From Cellvibrionaceae bacterium AOL6 (GTDB taxonomy: Bacteria; Pseudomonadota; Gammaproteobacteria; Pseudomonadales; Cellvibrionaceae): a stretch of DNA of 64,000 bases. The notes beneath the pieces are model-generated. The model saw nothing but the letters and a program-made list of their open reading frames with translations, made no database searches and was not told the DNA's origin. Position 1 is the first letter of the stretch, and each line of letters starts with the position of its first letter. Made by a program: the position numbers and the translations under genes. Positions 54,652 to 63,564 of this stretch are shown here, piece by piece. The stretch lies in NCBI GenBank assembly GCA_003265435.1, contig NOXC01000010.1, positions 96,889-160,888 on the forward strand, written 5' to 3'.

Positions 54652-56475
54652 TTAGCGTGCTAGGGGCCAGCCAAGCAAGAGCACGGCGAGGGTGGCGAGG
54701 CCAATGAAAAGGTTCATAGGCACACCCACTTTGAGGAAGTCGTGGAAGCGGTAGCCACCGGGACCATAGACCATGAGGTTGGTTTGATACCCGAGAGGGG
54801 TCGCAAAGCTTGCGGAGGCGGCCATCATGATGGCGAACACGAAAGGTTCGTTGTTCAGCTGGGCGGTTTCTGTCACCTCTAACACGATTGGGAGCATCAA
54901 AATGGCGGCGGCATTGTTGGTGATGGTCTCGGTGAGAAGAGACACGGCAAGGTAAGTGAGGATTAGCATTAACCATGCGTGACCGTGGCTCAGTTCAACG
55001 ATGTTCTGCGCCAAGATGCTAGCTACGCCTGTTTGGAGCAGGGCGTTACCAAGCGCGAAAGACGCGCCTATGGTGATGATAACGGTGAGGTCCAGGCTTT
55101 TTTCAGCCTGACTTGCTGAACAGCATCCAGTCAAGATCATTAATCCTGCGCCGATGAGTGAGGCGTTCAGCATACTGATCCAGCCAATACCGGCGGCCAG
55201 TACCAAGCTGATCAGAATCCCCCACGACAGGTAGGCCTTGTCGTGCCGCGGGGTTTCCTCGTCGAGATCATTGATCAATAGAAAATCTTTGTTGTAACGC
55301 TGACGGCTGACAAAGGCTGGGCGCGCTTCTAATAAGAGCGTGTCACCGGGCTTTAATTCAATGGTGCCCAAGTTACCCTTCAGGCGCTCTCCGCCTCTCG
55401 CTACGGCGAGTACTGCGGCGCCGTAGCGATCTCGAAAACGCGCGTCGCGAATCGCAAGTCCTACCGCCGAACAATGTGGCGAAACCACCGCTTCGACAAG
55501 ACAGCGCTCTGGGCGATTTTTCGTTAGTGCCTCTGAGTGACCGTTCTCGACCGAGGGCACGATACCGTTAATACGTAGCAAATCGGAAATGGCTTGAGTG
55601 TCCCCGGCGAACACCAGGCGATCGTGGCCCCGTAAGATTTCTTCCGATGACACGGCGGTGACAATGCTGTCCTGCCTCTCAATTTCAACCAGGTAGATCC
55701 GCTTAAGGTGTCGTAACCCAGCTTCTGCGACGGTCTTACCGACGAGGGGGCCATCCGGAGCAACGGTCACCTCGAGCGTAAATTCTCTCATATTCGCAAA
55801 GGCTTGCTTTTCACTGCGATCAGGAAGCCAGGAAGGGAAAAATATCCAAATAAATGCAATCCCCAGTAGCGCGACAGGCAAACCCACCGCGGTGATGGCA
55901 AACAAAGAAAAGCCCGCCTCTCCGGTCAGATCCTGGTATTGCCCATTGATGACAAGGTTGGTGCTCGTACCGATAAGGGTCAAGGTGCCGCCGAGAATGG
56001 CCGTGTAGCTGAGTGGAATCATCAATTTTGAAGCGGGCACATTGATTTTACGCGCCCAGGCGTTGACGGCGGGGATCATCGTTGCCACGACTGGCGTGTT
56101 GTTTAAAAAGGCACTGAAGAGCGTCACGGGCAATACGATACGGCTGAGAGCACCGCGCACGGATCGAGGATGTCCAAGCGCTTTATTGACGAGAAGGTCC
56201 ACTCCGCCGCTTTGGTGCACGCCGGCGGCCACGACGAACATGGCGGCAACGGTGAGCAGCCCTGGGTTGCTAAAACCTGCTAGGGCCTCGCCGGGGCTGA
56301 TGATACCAAAGGTACTCAATACGGTGAGAACGGCCATCATGACCAGGTGAGGCCCGATGCGGGTACTCGCGAGAATCAAGAGTGCGCTTACTGTCAGAAA
56401 TAAGGTGAGCCAGCCTTGCCAATCCACGATATCAATCCAAGTGTTGTTGCGTTCCGCGAATAGTAGAGAAGGCAC
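54652..56475 (-). CDS. SLC13/DASS-type sodium-anion symporter with two RCK_C (TrkA-C) domains
   Basis: A 607-residue inner-membrane transporter of the YfbS/SLC13-like type. The N half (about 15-190) and C half (about 405-607) are hydrophobic, each with an SNT-like substrate/sodium loop: GTSTNLVINGQ and TETITNNAAAILM. Between them lie two TrkA-C (RCK_C) regulatory domains (about 200-285 and 315-395: GPLVGKTVAEAGLRHLKRIY; ELKPGDTLLLEARPAF). Proteins of this layout move sulfate, dicarboxylates or other anions; some act in sulfate uptake. GTG 56475 is used as the most distal start but has no good ribosome site; a start about 16 codons later is possible. Substrate unknown. Confidence 0.85.
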   Translation of the reverse strand: MPSLLFAERNNTWIDIVDWQGWLTLFLTVSALLILASTRIGPHLVMMAVLTVLSTFGIISPGEALAGFSNPGLLTVAAMFVVAAGVHQSGGVDLLVNKALGHPRSVRGALSRIVLPVTLFSAFLNNTPVVATMIPAVNAWARKINVPASKLMIPLSYTAILGGTLTLIGTSTNLVINGQYQDLTGEAGFSLFAITAVGLPVALLGIAFIWIFFPSWLPDRSEKQAFANMREFTLEVTVAPDGPLVGKTVAEAGLRHLKRIYLVEIERQDSIVTAVSSEEILRGHDRLVFAGDTQAISDLLRINGIVPSVENGHSEALTKNRPERCLVEAVVSPHCSAVGLAIRDARFRDRYGAAVLAVARGGERLKGNLGTIELKPGDTLLLEARPAFVSRQRYNKDFLLINDLDEETPRHDKAYLSWGILISLVLAAGIGWISMLNASLIGAGLMILTGCCSASQAEKSLDLTVIITIGASFALGNALLQTGVASILAQNIVELSHGHAWLMLILTYLAVSLLTETITNNAAAILMLPIVLEVTETAQLNNEPFVFAIMMAASASFATPLGYQTNLMVYGPGGYRFHDFLKVGVPMNLFIGLATLAVLLLGWPLAR

Positions 56476-56501
56476 TAAATTCAGAAAAGAACTATTTGAT
56501 T

Positions 56502-56891
56502 CTATTTATATAACTGGGTGTGAGTCTCAGATTTGAACTCATCCTGCAGGTCTTGGGTCTCGTTCGCGTTTTGCTCGTCCAACAGCAAGGGGTCTACGCT
56601 CAACAATACGCGGGGGGCGGCGCGACCGTTAGGATGGACAAAAATGTAGGGCTCGAGATACCACGGCGCCTCGCCCAAGGTGGACGCCTGAGTGTCACTG
56701 TTTGAATCGTCTTTGGGGATGTGTCGGATCGTTGAGTCGCCGGCGCGGTGGGGCGTTTCGGTGGAATACACTTTCGTATCGTGGTCTGCACTGCGCGTGA
56801 TATTGATCTGTGGAGCAGGCTCGATATCTGCGGTATGAGCATAGGAGCCCAGAAGCAGGCTTGCTAAAAGGCTCTGAGCTGTGTGCTTCAT
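56502..56891 (-). CDS. Small secreted protein, unrecognised
   Basis: A 129-residue protein with a probable signal peptide (MKHTAQSLLASLLLGSYAHT, cut after about residue 21). The mature part is hydrophilic, with a Trp-Tyr-Pro patch (GEAPWYLEPYIFVHPNGRAA) around the middle and an acidic, Gln/Asn-rich C terminus. GGAG six bases before ATG 56891 decides the start; an in-frame ATG at 56915 is less likely. It lies 26 bases before the SLC13 gene on the same strand and may be in one transcript. No family recognised. Confidence 0.6.
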   Translation of the reverse strand: MKHTAQSLLASLLLGSYAHTADIEPAPQINITRSADHDTKVYSTETPHRAGDSTIRHIPKDDSNSDTQASTLGEAPWYLEPYIFVHPNGRAAPRVLLSVDPLLLDEQNANETQDLQDEFKSETHTQLYK

Positions 56892-56970
56892 ACCGCGCTC
56901 CGCTAGGTATGACACGAGAGCTTCAATTGTTTCGGATCGACCTCGTGTCTAAGTTGAATCGATTGGTAGC

Positions 56971-57931
56971 CTACAGGGCTCTGTCGATCATTGAAAGCGC
57001 ATCGCGATTATAGGCGATACGGTTTTCGATGCTTTCGTCCTTTGGGCGAATTCCCAGCTTTACACCGAGTACGTCTAGCGAGCCCGCGTCAGCAGCGCGT
57101 GCGCAGCGAACGATTTCGCTCTCAGTCATCAGTGAGCCGTCCGCACCGGTTGAGGCGCGCTCCGAATGGGCGTGTGGCATGTGGGTGTCGGCCCATTGGC
57201 CATAGGGGCCTTCGATATCTGAGACGCCGGAAAACATTAGGCCAGCCAGAACACCAGCCTCTTTCGCTTGCAGAATATGCTCAAGTGCACCGTCGCAATG
57301 CCGGGTTTCGATGACCGATCGCCCCCAGTTGATGATCATGCCGAGCGGGTGGCTTAAACCTGGGTTCAGCGCATTTATCGTGTGGATTTCGTCTTCGAGG
57401 CTAAGAAAACCTTTGGCGGGAGTCTGGCCTTCGACATAGGTGTCGCAATGCTCGATTAGAATGCGAGCGCCTTGCCAGTCCCAAGTCAACATCGTTTCCA
57501 ATGAGGCTTGCAAAGCGTCGGCGGAAGCCTTTGTTCGCGCTTGATTTGGGGCGGTGTGGATTGCAATCGCGTCCACCGCTTTGCGGCCACTGTGCTCGTT
57601 CAGTTTGGCAATGGCATCTCTTGCGCGGGCAAAAAAATTGCAATGCTTGTTCTCGCCCGTCTTGGTCTTCTGATGCAATGCCGAATGTCGGATTTTCGCC
57701 AATCGCTGCCATGGTTCCGGGGATACAGGTTATTAAAAACTGCCAGGCTGGGTCGATATTGTCCAAAAACCAGCCGTCATCGTGCCCATGCAAATGTTGG
57801 CCAAGGAAGGGGTGTTCGAGCCCCTTTAATTTGGGCAGTGTTTTGAGTTGAGCGTAGTACTCTGATTCGAGCGCTGAATCCCATCCGGATGTGCAAGGCG
57901 AGGACGCATAGGCGCCGATAAAGTAAGACAT
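56971..57931 (-). pseudogene. DUF4862 family protein, broken by one extra base in an A/T run
   Basis: Two overlapping frames together make a protein of about 319 residues like the DUF4862 family: the 5' part begins MSYFIGAYASSPCTSGWDSA (ATG 57931, AGGAAA upstream) and runs to GREQALQFF, and the 3' part continues ARARDAIAKLNEHSGRKAVD and on to ALSMIDRAL. The break lies at seven A (57631-57637; seven T on the coding strand); removing one base restores one frame. The enzyme role of DUF4862 is not known to me; some conserved His/Glu/Asp hint at a metal-dependent TIM-barrel. Either a recent pseudogene, a sequencing insertion or slippage expression. It is followed by the small secreted protein gene. 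Confidence 0.7.
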
Positions 57932-58019
57932 ATTGGGTTTCCTTAAATTTTTGAGTGAGGCTATGTGGGTAGTGAGCCTATAGTGTTTTTGAGTGTAGTG
58001 AGAATGGAGGGCGCTGTCT

Positions 58020-58349
58020 TCAATGGGCGAGGGATTTAGAAAAGAGGTTAAGAACAATTACCCCGCTGACGATGAGTGCGATACCCAATATCGCAGGGAC
58101 ATCCAGCTTCTGATTGAAGAGAAAGTAGCCTACGACGGAAACGAGCACAATACCCATCCCAGACCAAATCGCGTAAACAATGCCGAGCGGCATGGTCTTT
58201 ACGATCAGCGATAGACAGTAAAACGCAATGCCAAAACCAACGATTGCCAAGCTACTGGGCAGAACTTTGGTGAAGCCGTCGGAAGCCTTTAACGCACTGG
58301 TCGCAATGACTTCTGCAATGATGGCGATAGCGAGGTAAAGATAGTGCAT
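58020..58349 (-). CDS. Small multidrug resistance (SMR) family transporter
   Basis: A 109-residue protein with four membrane helices. It begins MHYLYLAIAIIAEVIATSAL, with Glu13 at the position of the essential Glu of EmrE, then KASDGFTKVLPS, the helix-2 segment AFYCLSLIVKTMPLGIVYAI and helix 3 WSGMGIVLVSVVGYF, all as in the quaternary-ammonium (EmrE/QacE) branch rather than the guanidinium (Gdx) branch. Works as a dual-topology dimer driven by protons. Complete and standard length; 88 bases from the DUF4862 start, same strand. Confidence 0.93.
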   Translation of the reverse strand: MHYLYLAIAIIAEVIATSALKASDGFTKVLPSSLAIVGFGIAFYCLSLIVKTMPLGIVYAIWSGMGIVLVSVVGYFLFNQKLDVPAILGIALIVSGVIVLNLFSKSLAH

Positions 58350-58485
58350 GCTGAGATTCCTAATTTGGGAAAGGCGGGGTCGGGGATATGTGCCTTCTCG
58401 TTGGGCGAGCCTTTGATGATACGCGGCATTGTACTGCTGCTTTGTAGTCTCGGCTATGCTGGTTTCAGGAAAACAGTGCGCTTGG

Positions 58486-58829
58486 TCACTTCGAGCGCTT
58501 GGCCAGATTTTTTCTTATCGATAGCCGCCAGACCAATAGCCGTTGCACTTTTTTCCATGCGAAGAGGCAGGCGCCAATAAAGGTGGAGACGAACACGCCT
58601 ATCAAGACATCGATCTGAGTGCTCTGATGTAAATGGCCAGAAGCAAAAAGGAGCGCCCCCGAAGGCGACCGATGGAATAAATCCGATTCGAGTATAGCGA
58701 TAGAGAAAACCGAAAAAAAGCCAGTAAATACAGTGTATCAACGAAGACTACTGCGAGTACTCTATCAGAGGACTCTTTGCGGAAGAGTGAGTGGCGCTTA
58801 GAATCACCTCCAATAGGGGTAAAAGGCAT
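58486..58829 (-). pseudogene. Possible small multi-pass membrane protein gene with two frameshifts
   Basis: Starting at ATG 58829, the frame reads VLAVVFVDTLYLLAFF, moves after seven T (58713-58719) to GFLYRYTRIGFIPSVAFG and after five G (58656-58660) to ALLFASGHLHQSTQIDVLIG and VFVSTFIGACLFAWKKV, ending at TGA 58486. Dropping one base from each run gives one frame of about 113 residues with three hydrophobic segments. It has a VanZ-like or CPBP-like look, but I cannot assign it. Either a decayed gene or two insertion errors. Confidence 0.4.
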
Positions 58830-58946
58830 ACTCGAACAGAAGGTGGTACGCTAATCGCCTTGTGATGCTTAGGTTCTTCGTGGTGTTTAAGTATCTATCA
58901 GGGGGCAGGTCGACGAGACTGAAAATGAAAAATTGCAAGCCTTTTT

Positions 58947-58991
58947 AAGCGAACAAGGGCCTTGAATGGTCCAAGGCTCTTGTTCGCTTAC
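58947..58991 (-). terminator. Hairpin after the TonB receptor gene
   Basis: AAGCGAACAAGGGCCTTG (58947-58964) can pair with CCAAGGCTCTTGTTCGCTT (58972-58990) with small mismatches. It lies 25 bases downstream of the receptor's stop on the - strand, and on that strand it is followed by a run of pyrimidines with A, a fair terminator. Confidence 0.7.
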
Positions 58992-59015
58992 CGTTGGCGT
59001 TCCGTGAGAGACCTC

Positions 59016-61274
59016 TTATGGCGTTTTCCAGGTGAACGTCAAGCCATAGTTAGCGCCGGTGGCAGGAATGTGAATCGCTCCGAAAGGCGGCGCCTGATAG
59101 TTGTGAAGGTAATATTCTTCATCGAAGATATTCTTGCCCCACAAGGCCAGCTCCCAGCTTTCTCCCGGACTGGTATAGGCTAAACGAGCGTCATAGAAAC
59201 GGTATTCGGGAATTGCAGAATACTCATAGTTTGACGTGTCCTGGTAGGCCTTTTCTTTGTGAACGTACTCCAGGCGCGCTTTCATCGAGCCTCCAAAGCT
59301 GAGGTCGGTCATATAATTCACTGCAGCGTTGAAAGTATTGCGTGGCGCATTGCGGAGAAAATTACCTACATCCTGCGCTAGTACGCCTTCGAGTTCAGTG
59401 TAGCGTGCGTCGAGATAGGCATAGCTACCAGTGAAGGTGAGGTGGTCCCCGAGTAAGTAGGTCAGTTCCAACTCAACACCTTCAGAAAGTGCCTCTCCCG
59501 CGTTTTTTGTAACCAGTGGTGCAATCGTACAATCGTCGCATAGAAACTGCTGAAGGACTTGCAGGTCAGTGTATTCTGTGTGGAAGATCGCCGCATTTGC
59601 TCGCAGTGTGCTGTCGAACCAGGTGCTTTTTAATCCCAGCTCGTAGTTCACGGCATTCTCTTCATTGAAGGGCTCTCCCACTGAGGGGCTCAATGTCGAA
59701 GAATAGTTGTAGCCACCGCTCTTGAAACCCGATGCCGCGCTCAAATACACCATGGCCTCATCGGCAAAATGGTAGTTTGTGACCAGTTTATAGGTGGGGG
59801 CACTCCAGGTGTTTTCACCACTGAAACTATCGATAAGTTCCGGCTGAGTTGAATCCTCGAGCGGTGTCATGATGCTGGTATTACTGTAGTCTTTAGTTTC
59901 TTCCGTATAGCGCAGCCCTGCGGTGATGTCCCATGCATCGGTAATTCTGAACGTGGCTTGGCCAAATGCGGCGTAGCTGGTTGTGGTATTGGCTTGAATT
60001 GCGCGATCAAAACTGGGTGAATAGGCGAGCGCAAGCTCGGGACCGAGGCTGGCCATCAGGAATGCCGGCGCATTCAGTAAGCTGCCTTCTGTACGATCAA
60101 CCTCTTCGGATGCGAAGTACAGGCCTGTTTGCCAGGTCCAGCGGTCGCTCTCACCTGAAAAGCGGATTTCCTGAGTTAACATGGACGATTCTTCGTCGAT
60201 CACGTTTAGGAATTCCAAGCCTGCGTATGGACCCAAAACGCCTTGTGAAAATGGTCCATACTCATAAAAGATGTCCGACGAAATACCAAGGAGACCTTGA
60301 AAGATATCGGTTTGCAGCTCGGAGTAGCTGGTTAACGATGTTATTGAAAAATAATCAAGCTCCCAATCAATCTGTAACGATGTGCCTTGGCTCTGCAGTT
60401 CTGTATCACCTTGCACGTCGGCATAGTTTTCATGAAAGTCTGCTACCGGCAACCCTTCTGCGATTGCAGCAGAGAGGACTGCTCCGCTAATGCCTTCATT
60501 TTCGTCTGCTATCGAGGCCGCACCATCTCGGCTATCCTCGTTGTAATTCACTGTCCAAAGAAATTCTAAACGGTCAGTGGGTAAAAACTGTAATTGTGCT
60601 CGGGCGCCTTTACTGTCAATACTGCCTTGCTCGATTTCTGGATCGTAGACGCTGGTGACATAGGCATCGCGTTGTTTGGCATTGATACTGAGTTTGCCGT
60701 TAATCGCGTCAGCGATAGGCCCACTGATATAGCTTCTCAAATTTTTGAGACCTAGATTGCCAGCGGTCACTTCAACAGCCGCGTCGAGCTCATCACTAGG
60801 CTTCTTCGTCGTGACGTTGATGGCTCCAGCAATCGCGTTTTTCCCCCACAGAGTACCTTGGGGCCCGCGCAATACTTCAATGGTTTCGATGTCGAAGAGC
60901 TCAAGACCTGCGCCTGCACTGCGATTGACATACACTCCGTCAATAAACATCGCGACAGATTGTTCGCCACTTGCCGCGCCGTCACCGTTAGAGCCTATTC
61001 CTCGAATATAAATTTGAGGTTGTGCGGGATTAAATTCACCCATGCTCAAATTCGGCGTACGGTAGGCAACGCCGGTGACATTCGTGATGCCGGCGTCCTC
61101 GAGCATTTCAGCGTTCATCGCCGTCACGGCGATAGGCACTTCCTGATTGTTTTCAGCACGTTTTTGTGCGGTGACAATCAGTTCTTCGAGCTTATTCGCG
61201 TTCGCATTGGATGACAGTGCAACAGCCGTTGCTATGGACAATGTCAGGGGCTTTTTTACTCTGGCCAAATTCAT
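59016..61274 (-). CDS. TonB-dependent receptor
   Basis: A 752-residue outer-membrane receptor. Signal peptide about 1-26, then a TonB-box-like LEELIVTAQKRAENNQEVPI, a complete plug (about 35-160, with PQIYIRGIGSNGDGAASGEQ and VEVLRGPQGTLWGKNAIAGA) and a barrel (about 165-752) with the C-terminal signature GKNIFDEEYYLHNYQAPPFG. The plug style is the one common in sphingomonads and marine gammaproteobacteria for sterols, aromatics and other organics; the ligand is unknown. It is divergent from the MocR regulator (61914) across 639 bases. ATG 61274 is used over one at 61295. Confidence 0.93.
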   Translation of the reverse strand: MNLARVKKPLTLSIATAVALSSNANANKLEELIVTAQKRAENNQEVPIAVTAMNAEMLEDAGITNVTGVAYRTPNLSMGEFNPAQPQIYIRGIGSNGDGAASGEQSVAMFIDGVYVNRSAGAGLELFDIETIEVLRGPQGTLWGKNAIAGAINVTTKKPSDELDAAVEVTAGNLGLKNLRSYISGPIADAINGKLSINAKQRDAYVTSVYDPEIEQGSIDSKGARAQLQFLPTDRLEFLWTVNYNEDSRDGAASIADENEGISGAVLSAAIAEGLPVADFHENYADVQGDTELQSQGTSLQIDWELDYFSITSLTSYSELQTDIFQGLLGISSDIFYEYGPFSQGVLGPYAGLEFLNVIDEESSMLTQEIRFSGESDRWTWQTGLYFASEEVDRTEGSLLNAPAFLMASLGPELALAYSPSFDRAIQANTTTSYAAFGQATFRITDAWDITAGLRYTEETKDYSNTSIMTPLEDSTQPELIDSFSGENTWSAPTYKLVTNYHFADEAMVYLSAASGFKSGGYNYSSTLSPSVGEPFNEENAVNYELGLKSTWFDSTLRANAAIFHTEYTDLQVLQQFLCDDCTIAPLVTKNAGEALSEGVELELTYLLGDHLTFTGSYAYLDARYTELEGVLAQDVGNFLRNAPRNTFNAAVNYMTDLSFGGSMKARLEYVHKEKAYQDTSNYEYSAIPEYRFYDARLAYTSPGESWELALWGKNIFDEEYYLHNYQAPPFGAIHIPATGANYGLTFTWKTP

Positions 61275-61913
61275 ATCTCGTCTCTCACGTAACATTAAAC
61301 TTCAGTCACCACGCGCGCAGGTCTCTTTCGGTGGCGTCCCTTGCTTTTTATCAAGCTAACGCAAGCCCTTCGTTAGCCATAGAACCAGAAACCGCAAAAG
61401 CACGGACCAGTGAAAAACCATCCCGCTGGTGGGATGGCGAGGGGATGGCCATTTTTCATGGCGCTATCGCAGTGCAGAGCTATGCAAGAATTGGTGCCTC
61501 TGAAGCTGAGAACATGCATGGGGCTCAGAAAGAGAGCTTGATTTTTTGTGGGGGGGCGCGGCTTTTAGTCTGGTCTTGTGGTCTTTATGCAGTGGTCGAG
61601 GTGACCATATCGCGGCGCACGGTAGTGCATAAACATCTATTGTTTTTTTACGGGCACCATGAAAGTGCGTTGAATGCATCCTTTTTATTTGCGCGCACTA
61701 TGGAGGGGCAAAAAGAGGAATTTGACGACGTGCCCGACCTTGCCTTTAATCGCGAGTGAGTGACTAAAGAATGCCTTTAAGTTGGGCTAAACGGGGTTCA
61801 AGCGTACTTGAAGCGTGGGAGTGAAAGGCGAGCAGGGGGTTGGCCCGTAGGTTGCTAATCACTAGAGTGTAGTGATCCCTCTTAACCCCAAGGCTGTATT
61901 GGGAAATGTTGAC
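61275..61913. other. Divergent control region between TonB receptor and MocR regulator
   Basis: 639 bases without a convincing gene. A hairpin CCATCCC (61418-61424) with GGGATGG (61431-61437) stands about 145 bases before the receptor. No cobalamin-type conserved box was seen. A MocR protein of the adjacent gene is the obvious candidate to bind here. Confidence 0.5.
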
Positions 61914-63389
61914 ATGTCTGAACAACTCATTCATATCGAATTTGACCCTGAACGCACATTGCGCGATCAGGTCCATGAACATCTAGTGTCGATGATCCTA
62001 GCAGGAAAATTCCCATCGGATAGCGCATTGCCGTCGTCACGTAACATGGCAAAGATGCTAGGTGTTTCACGCAATACGGTGATGCAGACTTACGACGACC
62101 TCGTTGATCTAGATTATTTGATTTCCAAGCCCCGTTTGGGCTATTTCGTCAATACGAGTCGTCAGGAACAGGACCTCGTTAATCAGATTGCTGCGGACCT
62201 AGATCATCAGTGTGTCGATTGGGATGCGCGGTTTAAAACGCAGCCGGGTAATAGAAGGAACATTGTGAAGCCCAGCAATTGGGCGCAGTTTGAGTTTCCG
62301 TTCCTCTATGGACAAACCGAGACTCGCTTGTTTCCTGAGCGCAGTTGGCGCGAGTGCGGAATGAAAGCGAATAGCAGTTACACCGACAAATACTGGGCTC
62401 ATGATTGGGTAGATGGCGATGACCCCATGCTGATCGAGCAGCTCAGAGGAAAAATACTTCCGCGGCGCGGTATCTACGCGTCTGACAACGATATATTGGT
62501 GACGATAGGTACCCAGAATTCGCTATATTTGATAGCCAATTTGTTGATGAGCGCGGAGACGAAGGTTGGGCTTGAAGACCCGGGTTTTCCTGATGCGAAG
62601 AATATATTCTCCACGTTTAATGCTGACCTTCACTATTTTCAGGTAGATGATGAAGGCTTAGTGTTAAATGAGGACACCATCCCACGCCTGGCGCAGCTTG
62701 ACTACCTCTACTTAACGCCAAGTCATCAGGTGCCGACCGGCGCAGTGATGTCGCCAACACGCCGAAAACACCTGCTAGAGCTGGCTGAAAAATACGACAT
62801 CGTATTGATAGAAGACGACTACGATGTAGAAATAAACCTGCAGAATGAAGCGCAGCCTGCGTTGAGTGCCCTGGATTCCCAAAATCGTGTGATCTATATC
62901 GGCAGTATGTCAAAAGCGATCGCGCCGGGTATCCGTCTAGGCTTTATGGTCGCGAATGAGGAACTCATCACAGAAGCACGCGCTCTACGAAGGCTGATGT
63001 ACCGGCATGCGCCCATTCACAATCAGCGCCAACTCGCTTTGTTCTTTCGTCAGGGGTACTACGATACCTATCTGCGTAAGATCCGCGAACACTATGCGGA
63101 TAAGCAACGTATGATGATTGCGGCGATAGCCGAGTATCTACCCAGTATGGCAATGCTGACAAATAGCGTTGGGGCGACATCGATTTGGTTGCGCGCGCCT
63201 GAATCAATAAATACCGAGAAGCTCGCGTGGCGAGCTGCAAAACACGGGATTCTCATTGAGCCAGGAGCGATACATTTTTCTGATCCCCAAAGCGCGCCTA
63301 AGCATTATATGAGGTTGGGGTTCGGCGCGATACCTATTGAAAAAATTGAGCCTGGTATCGCAGCGCTTGGCCAGTTGATAGAGCAGTGA
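61914..63389 (+). CDS. MocR/PdxR-type regulator (GntR helix-turn-helix + aminotransferase domain)
   Basis: A 491-residue transcription factor. The winged helix (about 8-78) has the GntR pattern: VHEHLVSMILAGKFPSDSAL, LPSSRNMAKMLGVSRNTVMQ, and YDDLVDLDYL. The aminotransferase class I/II-like domain (about 110-490) binds pyridoxal phosphate at Lys334 in GSMSKAIAPGIRLG; QVPTGAVMSPTRR and EDDYDVEINLQ are typical. ATG 61914 is preferred to a GTG at 61872. Known relatives are PdxR, GabR and TauR. Divergent from the TonB receptor and followed after about 175 bases by a TauE/SafE exporter gene. Confidence 0.92.
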   Translation: MSEQLIHIEFDPERTLRDQVHEHLVSMILAGKFPSDSALPSSRNMAKMLGVSRNTVMQTYDDLVDLDYLISKPRLGYFVNTSRQEQDLVNQIAADLDHQCVDWDARFKTQPGNRRNIVKPSNWAQFEFPFLYGQTETRLFPERSWRECGMKANSSYTDKYWAHDWVDGDDPMLIEQLRGKILPRRGIYASDNDILVTIGTQNSLYLIANLLMSAETKVGLEDPGFPDAKNIFSTFNADLHYFQVDDEGLVLNEDTIPRLAQLDYLYLTPSHQVPTGAVMSPTRRKHLLELAEKYDIVLIEDDYDVEINLQNEAQPALSALDSQNRVIYIGSMSKAIAPGIRLGFMVANEELITEARALRRLMYRHAPIHNQRQLALFFRQGYYDTYLRKIREHYADKQRMMIAAIAEYLPSMAMLTNSVGATSIWLRAPESINTEKLAWRAAKHGILIEPGAIHFSDPQSAPKHYMRLGFGAIPIEKIEPGIAALGQLIEQ

Positions 63390-63564
63390 GCTTGCGTCAC
63401 CCGGTCTTTCGGTCTCCCCTGAGTGTTTCTTCGCGTCAAGCACATCATTTACCTAGACAAGTTCCCGCCGCTGGCACCCCGCCTCGACACGATCTGGACT
63501 CTAACGAATTCCGCAAAAGCCACTACCATGGTGCGCATTAAGAATTGAAAAGGTAGTGCACAGC

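Larger units (their letters stand above)
58350..59015. other. Intergenic region with a decayed or mis-sequenced small membrane-protein gene
   Basis: 666 bases between the SMR gene and the TonB receptor. The only gene-like content is the frameshifted stretch 58486-58829; the rest (58830-59015) shows no gene. A short inverted pair near 58960-58990 (AAGCGAACAAGGGCCTTG ... CCAAGGCTCTTGTTCGCTT) is a good hairpin just after the TonB receptor stop and is given separately. Confidence 0.5.

Noticed and set aside
61418..61437. Riboswitch before the TonB receptor
   Set aside because: Only one simple hairpin is visible; the conserved boxes of cobalamin or thiamine riboswitches were not found.
61211..61759. 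182-codon + strand open frame in the receptor/MocR control region
   Set aside because: Begins inside the receptor gene in antisense, has no ribosome site and a composition unlike a real protein; left as intergenic.
63556..63564. Earlier GTG start for the TauE/SafE gene
   Set aside because: The only ribosome-like AAGG is two to three bases before it, too close to function.
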